The translations under genes and the position numbers were made by a program. The notes under the pieces were generated by a model. It searched no databases. It worked only from the letters and a program-made list of their open reading frames with translations, and was not told the DNA's origin. Shown piece after piece: positions 1 to 9,115 of a stretch of 64,000 nucleotides of DNA (positions are counted from its first letter, which is position 1; each line of letters starts with the position of its first letter). The stretch covers positions 3,162,001-3,226,000 of the forward strand of contig JAALGY010000041.1 of NCBI GenBank assembly GCA_032358165.1, given 5' to 3'. The stretch comes from Diplosphaera chodatii. Its lineage: Eukaryota > Chlorophyta > Trebouxiophyceae > Prasiolales > Stichococcaceae.

Positions 1-349
1 AACTGTGTGAGCTATGGCATGGAAGGCTTGATATGCATGCTCTTGCATTATTGTCGTCAGCGTCTGAGCACTGCACCATCTTGCCTGGGAGCAAGTGCCA
101 GATTGCTCACTTGCATGCTGCAGCACGATGCTGTGCCTAGCATGGGAAGTCTGAACAGCCATGTATGCAGCTTTTGTAGGTGCCCTATCAGGCAGTATGT
201 GCAGCTGACCTTGGCTTGGTTGCCTTGACTGATGTAGTGTGTGTGCTCTCGGTTTTAAGCAACATATATCAATGTAAAACTCGACCATCATGGCTGTGAA
301 GCCGTTGGATTTACAACACCTCCCATCCTTGCTCGCACGTAGGCATCCG
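1..349. other. Left-edge stretch, no gene seen
   Basis: No coding exon, RNA gene or repeat could be supported here. It lies downstream of the 3' end of the minus-strand secreted-protein gene Z, so part of it is probably that gene's 3' untranslated region. Confidence 0.4.
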
Positions 350-1738
350 TCACTCTAGCGTGATTGAATGGTATGCCCTGTACCGCTGCCAGGCGTCCTG
401 GAACGTGTCCACGATGTAATACTCCACCCTTCAGCAGACAGACATTGCAACCCTTGGCGTCTCCATGAGATGGAAGCAGCTGATGAGGTGCATTACTAAT
501 CTGCTACTGGTGAAGCATGGTGCGGTGCGCATGGCATACCACCCGCGCATGACATCTGATCAACAATCGGGCATCAACCGCAGCTTGGGACAACGTACCC
601 GGGTTTGAGAGCTGTCAGGTTGATGGTGTGCATGTCGCCCGCGCTGCCACGTGGAGCCAGCGTGATCATACCCTGCATCATGTGCCTGCTGGTGAGCTCC
701 GCCTGCCACGCCCATGCTCCACATTAATCAAATGATCGGGCGCACTCATATGGTAAGAGTCGCGATGCTCACCCTGCCGAGGCCGGCTGACTTGCTGGCC
801 ACGAAGGGCCCCACCACCGGGTCGCAGCGCGTGCCGTTGCCGTCGTGCAGCGTGCTGTATGTGATGTCCAGGGTGCGGCCTTTCACCTTTCTCGGCTGCA
901 GGTGCGTGACACAGCATGTCAAGCGAGCAACAGCACAGCATCCTTATCAGCTGACTCTGGCGCCTTGCTCTGCCCAAGTGGGCCACCTTGCTCTCGCGTG
1001 CTCAAAAGTGCAGCTGGCGGACAGAGGCTAGCTGAGCTGCAGCTGGTGCAGAACATCATTGGACATTTACGCTTGCCCTTGTGTCCCATTGCCTACGATT
1101 ACCTACGATTACATACAGACAGCATGCACGTAAGATCAGCATGCATGGGCGCGCGCCTTGAAGAACCAGTGCCCCTGGTGGCGCTCGCCGTCATCCTCCC
1201 AGGGGCCGCCGCCCAGGTTGTCCGGGCAGCCCACCAGGAACGGGCGCGGCGCGGCTGCTGCGGCCACCTGCAGAGGCAGATGACTGAGGTGAGCGCACAA
1301 CCGCAGCGGAGCATGCACTCAGGTCTGAGACGAAGTGATTTTGGGACCTCCCGCCCAGCGTGCCGGTGCCTGTTGGTGGTCGTGGTGGGCTGTGTGATGC
1401 TGTGATATAGCTTCAACTCGCGGCTGCAAGTCACTCGATGTGGTGCTGACTGGTACCATCCACTGTTACGTACTGAGCCAATCAGAGTGCTCCACTGCGG
1501 CAGATCATGCTGGGATCCGCATGGAGCATCACACGCTTGCTTTGGACACACTTGCGCTGATGCCACAGGCTTGCGAATGTGACACATGGATGATCCCAAG
1601 TAAACGCTCCTCGTTGGTACACTGACGGGTAAGCAACAGCTGACTGACCTCCTTTGGCTCTGCAGCTGACGCCAAGCAGCAGCTCGCCACCGCCAGTAAT
1701 GCCGCCAATGTTGCTGGCAGCAGGTGCGGCCTGCTCAT
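350..1738 (-). CDS. Secreted protein of unknown family (gene Z), 158 aa, 5 exons
   Basis: Exons read on the minus strand: 1738-1649, 1267-1157, 895-773, 672-599 and 428-350. Phases join without a frame break and give 158 residues. Exon 1 encodes a clear signal peptide (Met-Ser-Arg-Pro, a hydrophobic Leu/Ala core, then Ala-Ser-Ala-Ala). The mature part contains FLVGCPDNLGGGPW, GHWFFK, GRTLDITYSTL, CDPVVGPFVAS and LKPGVEYYIVDTF, which read like a compact extracellular beta-rich domain. NGT and NLT are possible N-glycosylation sites, and there are only two cysteines after the signal peptide. I do not recognise the family. The second intron needs a GC donor (AAG|GCGCGC). The gene is divergent from paralog A, 471 bases away. 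The exon calls are strong because every block is protein-like in one phase; the function is unknown. Confidence 0.65.
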
Positions 1739-2209
1739 TGCGCCATATGCTGGTGCAGGGACACTGCTTCAATCACTCTGAATGGCTTTGTTCATTCGTG
1801 GTGATCGAGGCACAGCCGTTCCAGGGTATTGGTTACTAATCGTGCGCGTACCAGAGTGTCCAGTCCTCAAGCTGCCCATGCCACCGCCGCCAGTTGGTCT
1901 GCTGATTGGACTCACGTCGGAGCCGGACGACAGCTCTTCGTGTAACTATCAAATCTGCCACCTTGCCAGCAGCCATGCACTTGCCCTCACTCTATATATG
2001 TTGGATGATCTTGCAAGATATGCTGTTGCCAAAAAGCAGCGATTCGTCCTTGCACGTGGTTGATTGTAGGATAGATCCTCAGCATCACACGAGCATGTCC
2101 ATTCCTACCTTTCAACCAAATTATAGCACGGTAACTGCGTGTGCGGAGGAGCTGACGTCCAGTAGTGGTTCGCAGAAAATCGCCGTGCAGCTATCCTGCA
2201 GCCACCGGC
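1739..2209. promoter_or_regulatory. Shared upstream region of divergent genes Z and A
   Basis: This is the only non-coding DNA between the start codons of Z (minus) and A (plus), so both promoters should lie here. An A/T-rich patch (AAATTATAGC) sits near 2118, about 90 bases before the A start, but I cannot assign a TATA box with confidence. Confidence 0.4.
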
Positions 2210-4071
2210 ATGATGATTGGTGGCTGCAAAGTCATGTACTTGCTGGCGATGGCTCTGCTGTTGGCAGCCACCATTGCCCAAGGTGACATTGCATCGCTCA
2301 CTTGATTGTCTGTCGTGGCATGCAACTCTCGCATGTGCCGCCATAGGCACAGTGAATCGTGCGACATCTGGCTGCCTGCTGACGCGACAGCATCGTTTCT
2401 GGGCTTCCAAGGGTCACATGCAGATATTCCAGCCTGATCAGGAGACCACTCCAAAGTCCCTTCACTTGCAGGCCAGCCGAGTGCACAGCCTACTGCAGCG
2501 CCGACGCCCAAGCCGACTGAGGCCCCTACTGCCACACCCACTTCCCCCAAGTACCCACCGCCACCAAAGAAACCTCCTACACCTCCCGCTGCGCCCAAGG
2601 CTGCCGCCGCCGCCGCCGCCACCACGCCGGCACCTCCGCCCAGGGCCCCCAAGACGACTGGCAAAGTGCCCGTTAAGTCCACCGCTGCCAAGGAGCCCGC
2701 TCCTGAGGGAGCCGCCGGCGTGGTGACTCCCACTCCGACCCGCAACACAATTGCTGGGAAGGGCGGCCCCCTGGTGTGGATGTTCTGTACATGCTGTAAC
2801 AATTTGAGTCTATAACATGCCGATGTGTGCCCTGCCCATGGCTCACTGACGCCGACATGCCGTTATCGAGCAGCTTTGAAAGCCGCTGTGCCTGCACCAT
2901 GCAGACTGTCGGTCCTGGCGGCCTTCTGCCCCCTGAGACCCTCCCGCTGGCCCCATCGGCAGAGGGGGCCTCCGGCAAAGTTCCACTGAAGGGCGAGCCA
3001 AATCCATCGCCGGTGCCGCCGCCTCCATCACCATCGGCTGCCCCGAGTGGGGTACGGTCAGACAGAGCCACCTCATCATCTGCTCCGTCTGCACATTCTG
3101 TCTGTGCACAAGAAGGCTCGTGCTGCCTTGAGCAGTGCCATGCCGCTGCCTGTACTTGCAACGCCAACCATCAGAGGATAATATGCCTGGCAGCACAGCA
3201 TCATATGTCCAATTTCTCGAGCCACCAAATTTGTGTTTTGCGGGCTGGCAACGCACCTGACAAGCAGTGAGATGGGTGGCTGTCGCTGCAGTTCCAAGGT
3301 GCCTGCAGCTCGCTGTTGGACTGCACCGGGCAGCTGGGACTTGCCGGCCTGCCAACAATCGGGTGCGTTGTCGTCTGTATGTGCTTGAACGCATGATGGT
3401 TGTTGTCATTTTCCACGCATCAAGTGGGCTCGATCTCGGATAAGCTGCTGCCAGCTGCTCACGGCATGCACGTGCCTGCAGATATGACTGCGCTTGCAAC
3501 CACCAGGACCCCACCCTGTGCTCCACCGCTGTCTGCTGTGTGACCGGTGAGGGATGTCACTCAGTCTTTGCAGAGGCATTTGAAAGGTGCCATGCCTGTC
3601 ATGCCAGGCGCTGCGCTCACTGCTGCTTGCATGCAAACCTGCAGATGCTCTGGAAGGCCCCAGCTGCCAGGTGCCATACCTGTTGGAAGAACCTGTCCTC
3701 GTTCGATATTGCCAGAACCCGAGACCTGCTGCAGACTACCCTGATGTTGTCTTCATGTGTGACCCCCCGAGTTGCCATGCAGGTTTCACTTGGTATGTAT
3801 CAGAACCGCATTGACAGTGTGCTCAGTGTGCTCACTGTTGTCTGAGCAAGAAAGTTCATGTTTGTGGAGTCTATGGCACACAAGCACGAAAGTGATATCT
3901 GATGTGGTGCTTGTGCAGACTGTTGCGGAAGCAAGGTACGCAGGCACTGGACCGTCTGCATGGCAGAAGTGCCACGTTGCAAAACCGGGAGATTCTCGCA
4001 TTGACGCAGGCTGTGCTGAAGTCTTTCATCGATTGCAGATCTGCGATGTCACCAGTGGCACCTGCAGCTGA
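2210..4071 (+). CDS. Cysteine-rich secreted protein, paralog A, 264 aa, 10 exons
   Basis: Exons: 2210-2282, 2472-2773, 2905-3051, 3292-3362, 3482-3546, 3574-3586, 3645-3670, 3735-3782, 3919-3935 and 4039-4071. All phases agree and total 265 codons with the stop. Exon 1 is a signal peptide (two Met codons, Leu/Ala-rich core). Exons 2-3 are a Pro/Ala/Thr-rich, probably O-glycosylated linker of about 150 residues carrying GKVPVK and then GKVPLK. The rest is Cys-rich: ACSSLLDC, GYDCAC, VCCVTG, ERCSGRPQLP, FMCDPPSC and a terminal DCCGSKICDVTSGTCS. Paralogs B and C share the motif order, and several exon phases match. The family is unknown to me; an extracellular or cell-wall role is inferred from the signal peptide and cystines. 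Exons as small as 13 and 17 nt make automatic prediction likely to fail. Confidence 0.7.
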
Positions 4072-5065
4072 AAGTACTGTGGTCCTACAATGAACAGGTA
4101 GGCACCCTGGGAAGCCTGCAATTTTGCAAGTGGCTGTAGCAGATGGCACTGGCGTTGAGAACGCATCTGCGCTCATGCACCTGCCGTGCATATGCCGATT
4201 ATAGTAGTCACAGGCGTCAGTCCACTCGAACCATCATCAATGCATGCAGGAACGCTGCTCACCGCGGCAACGCTGTGTTGAGCACGATCGACCGCCAGCA
4301 GCCTGCAGAAGACACGATCGTCTCCACTGTAAACGTTTAGCCCGCCACGCATGCTGAGGAATACAAGTCAACAATGACAGACCGCAGAAAACCCTCACGA
4401 TACATCAAGTTTTCAAATGCTGGATGAGGACCTGCAGGTGTGCGATGCATGTTTGATGTCTACCGAACAGTGCGGTGTTGATAAAGCCTTTGGAATCGAT
4501 CATCAGATGCCGGTTGGCTGTAAGATCTAACAAACAAGTGCCGAGCGTGACACGCTGAACAAATGTTAAATGTGTGTTGGCATCAGCGTAACGACACGCA
4601 TGTGCAGAGGCAACCAGGTGCCCTTTGGTGCCAATACATATGTGTTGATCTACATCAGCATCACCATCCTGAGAACTCTGTTCAGCTCAAGAACTTGTGT
4701 TCGTTGCTTGGCGTCAATATGCTGATGTCAACAGCCAAATGGCCACAAACAACCTGAGGCACAAATGTTGCGCAGTCCAGCACCTTTATGTTCCTTCTAC
4801 CCTGAGCTGAGCACCTACTTCCAGAATTGCTGGCAGTGCGCGTGCCTTCCTGAGGCAGTTGCAAGTTGAAGGTACGCAGATGCGCTGCAAACAGACACAG
4901 CAAATCAGCACCACTGAGCTATCATCCTGCTTTGCTGTTCTGAGCTATGGCATCGATCCGTAAAAGCCCTGGTGTAAGGACACTGAATAACCTGTCGTGC
5001 AACCGAAATCCATGCTCAATCAACGCTCACAGTCACCAAGCCAGCGTCACCTGCAGGGCAGTGCT
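4072..5065. other. Convergent intergenic region between paralogs A and C
   Basis: The 3' ends of A (plus) and C (minus) face each other across about 1 kb. I searched both strands for a further Cys-rich paralog (DCCG or CCVT blocks next to splice sites) and found none. Open frames here look random. Confidence 0.4.
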
Positions 5066-6629
5066 TCATGCGCAGACGCCTGTAGCGACGTTGCATGCCT
5101 TGCTGCCGCAGCAGTCTGCAAGTGATCAGGCCCGGCAAGAGTCGTTTCCACCAAATGTATCGATTGCCGTTGCTTTAACCAGGGAATCATGATATCTGGG
5201 TTTATGCAACAGAGTGCAGGTCAAGTTACTGCAGAACTCCATGTTGACCTCTCACCGGGAGTTTTGAAGCAGAGTGGCCCGCGCAGGCTGCAGCATTCAG
5301 AGGCAGTGCATTAGACAGATTGGCCATGGTCCATGCATTTCCACACGGCAGCGGCTTCATGCTTGAGGCAAAGCGGCTGCAGTAGAGGCGCAGCAAGCCT
5401 TTGCGCGTGTTGGCATCTACAAACCCACCTGTCTGTCACACAGCAGGCGAGAGCCGCAGCATTGTTGTGGGTGGCGCAGTCGAAGCCTGCGTGATCGATC
5501 GTCCTCAGCTGCTGTCAAGTTGCAATAGGGTTAGTGGAATGGCATGGATGCTACACGCTAGCCCGATGTGCAGCTTGTGCAGTGATGCAATACTCTGCAG
5601 GCGGAACTGGCCAGCGGACACATAGATGTTGACCAGGCGCTATATTTGACACAGAACTGCCCGCTGATTCTTGCAGTGCCTTTCATCCGACTCACGCACC
5701 AAGTGTCAGGGAGCCTGGTACACCGCAGTCCTGTGAACGTTCAGACCAGACTTGCTCAGTAATGATGACGGGATCTGTGCATGCATCGGTGCAGCTGGCT
5801 GGTTGATGAAAACTGCGTCAGGGACTCAGGTCAACCCGCACCTTGGGGGTTGTGCAAGCCTTGCCAGGCGTGAAGCCCTGCATGCATGTTCGGGACAGAT
5901 GCTGAACGCAATTAGTACACACACAGCTGGATACAGTCACCTGTTACGCCGTTGCAATGGCCGTGCACACGAACTGCTCCTGCCGCATTTCACTCAAAAT
6001 CACCCACCGCATACGGCGAGTCAGCTGGCTCCATGGTCAGTTTGGCAGGAGTGGGAGCAGCTGCACAAGGAGAAGGGCAAATTGCTGCTCAAGGTGATAG
6101 GGAGAAAGTGCTGTGGTGAGCTCTGCGCTTCGTTGGCTGTAAGCTTTGCATGCTCGATGTCCACGGCAGTCGTCGGTTGTCGGCATCAGGGTTTCAGGTC
6201 TTCAGCTCTGCTGCAGATCAGTGCGGCAGATCAGTGCTGGTGCAGTAGTGTGCGCGGTGAGCGTGCATGCCTGGCGTGGCGGCGGCTGGGGCGGCTGCAG
6301 TCGGTGTTGCCGTGGCGGCGGTGGGCGGCGCTGCAGTCAGCGCCACCTTGCCAGCCGTCGGCTGCCCTGCACCGTCAACGCGCAGGCTTATGAGAAGGCC
6401 ATGTAGGTGTTTGTCAAGGTGCTCGTGGCACCAACCGAGGATGCACACTTGTCAGCAGGCGTTGCTGCCACAGCATATCATGATCGTTGCCTCAACTGGT
6501 AGAACATCAGACCGGAAAATTATAACTTATAAGAGTAGTTGTGAACTAACAAGACGAACCAAGGGCGTTGGAGGACAGCGTCAGCACCACCACCACTGTC
6601 AACAGCATGATCTTGCCCACTGCCGCCAT
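5066..6629 (-). CDS. Cysteine-rich secreted protein, paralog C, about 130 aa
   Basis: Supported exons on the minus strand: exon 1 from 6629 (signal peptide MAAVGKIMLL followed by a Val/Leu core and SSNAL), 6366-6271 (GKVALT then Ala/Pro/Thr), 6060-6008 (MEPADSPYA), 5877-5842 (GFTPGKACTTPK), 5486-5429 (GFDCATHNN...ACCVT), 5287-5256 (SLRGPLCFKTP) and 5115-5066 (DCCGSKACNVATGVCA, stop). The 36, 58 and 32 nt exons equal those of paralog B in size and phase. The intron after 6271 needs a GC donor (CCAG|GCATGC), where B has GT. Between 5842 and 5486 the conserved Asp-Cys pair is probably supplied by a tiny exon; a 7-nt GACTGCG flanked by AG and GT would fit but is unproven. The exon 1 donor is also unresolved. 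Function is unknown; secretion is inferred. Confidence 0.6.
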
Positions 6630-7115
6630 GTTTTCCGCCGCTTGTGGGGTCAGATTTGCCAGCAGTGTCGGATGTATGAAACACTGACACTTGAAAGATG
6701 AACAGTAACACCGTGTTGATGCGCGTTGGTGCTTGTCGCCTGCAGAGGTATGAGAAGTTGTTTCGCTGGGGTGACTCAGCAAACACGTGATGAGCGATCT
6801 GGGGTGGATTGCACTGTGTTCGCTCAACTGGGTCAAAGCTTAGGTTCCAGTCGTGTTGCAGTTTGCCAGGCCTTTGTGTGCTATGATCACTCTGAACCAG
6901 AGTATATACCAAATGCAGCTGCAGATCAGCGACACCCTTGACATGTGTCCACATACACAGCGCCACACCCACGGTCATCAACCACTTGCATCCCTGCGTC
7001 CATGCATGGTCAACACTGTCGTTGATGGCATCATCAGGAAGAACCTGCGCACAGGCCTCAAGCAAGCATGACTAATCTCTGTGAACCTGCAAATATCACC
7101 TGCAGGATGGCGTTA
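6630..7115. other. Intergenic region between paralogs B and C
   Basis: About 490 bases separate the end of B from the start of C in the same orientation. It must hold the 3' end of B and the promoter of C. I see no coding exon or clear core promoter element. Confidence 0.4.
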
Positions 7116-8660
7116 TCAGCTGCAGTCGTAAGGGATGACGCATGCCGCGCCACCACAACAGTCTGTGCGTGCAAGTGGTACACTACTGTTGCGGTGTACC
7201 AGTCTGCTAGCTAGTGCTGATGCATTGTTGGTGTCCACACCCAGGAGCAGTACATCTGAAGGTTGAAACAACATCGTGCTTGAGCGTTACCAGAATCTTG
7301 AGCGCAGCGTGCCCCACCAATGCTGCAGCGGTCAGACAGGCGACGTCACATTTTGCAGCCCATGCATAACACACATGCCATATGCATGGCAGAACGGCAT
7401 GCCAAGTGGCGGAGCGGCAGGTGATCAAGGCTCGCATTGATCAGGCTGCTAGCAGCTGCAGCGGGTGTGCAGCGACAACACAGCCATTTGAGGCAGCAAG
7501 GGTCACATCAGGGCTTGCCTCGGTGTGACGCAACAGACCTTCCCTGGCCTGATGCCATTCGAGGCACAGTCGATGCCTGCATGACGACCACGCGCACGCA
7601 TTGCCACCAAGCGATGCTTCAACCTGGAGGCGTGACCTACACCTCATCATGCGGACCCCACAGGCGGCCAAGCCTCATGCTTATGCAGCGTCAGCAGAAG
7701 CAGAGCCCGCCACATGGCCTCGAATCCAATGCCCACCAAACAGTGCAGTTGCGCAGTCCTGCAGCATTTGACGTGAAGGACATTTTGACATGATGTACAT
7801 CCACCCACACAGAACGAAACGACAGGATCGGCTGTCAGCACAGTTGACCATAGTCACAATGTAGCTCGTCTACATGTTGCTGTCCATCAATACCTCGAGG
7901 GTTTTGCAAGCCTTGCCAGGAGTGAACTCCTGCACATGACCACAACATACAGCGGCTGACATTGGATGGGCTTGCTACTTTGTCACTGGCAAACAGTACA
8001 TCTGAGGGCAAGCTGCATAGCTACCAGCTCAATGTAAACAGGTTGAGCTTGCTGTATAGACTTCACAAACCCACCACGTATGGCGTCTCAGCCGGCTCCA
8101 TCACAGGTGGGGCAGCAGCGGGCATGGCGGCTGCAACCACACGAGGCAGACAGCGCTCAAAGCCTGGTCATGATACACAGCAGGAGGGCCGCCCCAGTGC
8201 GTGTGTGCAGCACTGCTGATGTAGCAATCCCTCGTCTGCATGCGTACGCGTCAGCAAGACCGTGAGAACGACGAAGCAAGCTCAAAACTGCTCCAGCAAA
8301 TGCTGGATGTGGTGCGCCGTGCTGCGTATGTCAGTACCTGGCACGGCGGTGGGTGACCCAGCGGTGGCGGTTGGCGCAGCAGTCTTCAGCGGCACCTTGC
8401 CGTCTGCCTGCTCTGCACCATGCGCATACAGGGGGGCGGAACTTCACCTACCCTGATTGAGACCTGCGAATGCATCGCTGGCGATACAGGAAACACGCGC
8501 CACAATACCATGTTGCGGCGACATGCCGTCTAACAGTCGAGCCTCTCGAAAGCTCAGACGAGCCAGAACGCAAGACCATCGATAGATAGAGCAGTGTACC
8601 AAGGACAGCAGTGGACAGCAGCACCGCTGCCAGCAGGCACCTGTCAGCGGATATTGCCAT
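7116..8660 (-). CDS. Cysteine-rich secreted protein, paralog B, 128 aa, 8 exons
   Basis: Exons on the minus strand: 8660-8600, 8412-8338, 8130-8075, 7929-7894, 7758-7737, 7576-7519, 7322-7291 and 7162-7116, summing to exactly 129 codons. The protein starts with a signal peptide (MAISADRCLLAAVLL). It continues with a short Ala/Pro/Thr linker (DGKVPLKTAAPTATAG), MEPAETPYV, EFTPGKACKTLE, DCATALFG, GIDCASNGIRPGKVCCVT, SIGGARCAQDS and the C terminus DCCGGAACVIPYDCS. Cysteine order and exon phases parallel paralog C and the C-terminal half of A. The intron after exon 6 uses GC (CCGAG|GCAAGC), which keeps CCVT in the protein. The CC...C...DCC...C...C spacing resembles a disulfide-knot fold, but no family is assigned. 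An extra small exon near 7230-7245 is possible but not needed for an open frame. Confidence 0.65.
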
Positions 8661-9115
8661 GATATGTGCCGCTTTTGGGACTTTCGGCAATCAAACGGCA
8701 TGCATGTGCATTATTCGTGTCGACGACAGGAGAGCGGATATCAAAATTTGCACTGGACAAAGTGAAGTTTGCAAGTTGCCGAGGCTGTATGTTGTCGCTG
8801 AGGTGTTGACACATATGCCAGTGTACCAGATATGCACCCTACATTACGTACGGCTGTCTTGGTCCAAGTGGGGTCAAAGCTCAGTTTGTCAGTTTGCAAA
8901 ATGTTGAACCGGTTGATAGATGTGTCCATCCTTTGAAGAACGTCGTGCACAGCTGACTAGATGCAGATACCAAAGCAGCAGCACAACCTCCTGCTCTGCT
9001 CCGGTGCATTACTCAGGCCATGATGTGCCGACAGTTTGACTGAGAGCGTTGCCTGCAAGCCGGATGTGTAGTTATGTGGCCGACGCCCAGCGATCATGAC
9101 TTCTGAAGGCACAGC
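8661..9115. other. Intergenic region upstream of paralog B
   Basis: It lies between the stop codon of the IDE gene (minus) and the start of paralog B (minus). It should hold the IDE 3' UTR and the B promoter. No coding block or repeat was recognised. Confidence 0.4.

Noticed and set aside
2191..2802. Minus-strand Gly/Ala/Val-rich frame of 203 codons
   Set aside because: It is the antisense of exon 2 of paralog A. The plus strand has the signal peptide exon, splice sites and phase agreement.
3540..3845. Continuous 101-codon Cys-rich frame (CHACHARRCAHCC) as one exon of paralog A
   Set aside because: It looked attractive, but splitting the region into three small exons at good GT/AG sites gives the CSGRPQLP and DYPDVVFMCDPPSC blocks and restores phase to the conserved DCCG exon, which the continuous frame does not.
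5401..5625. Plus-strand frame IVVGGAVEACVIDRPQ as a further family member
   Set aside because: Its similarity to the DCCG exon of B is by base pattern only. The minus strand here carries the CCVT exon of paralog C with matching size and phase.
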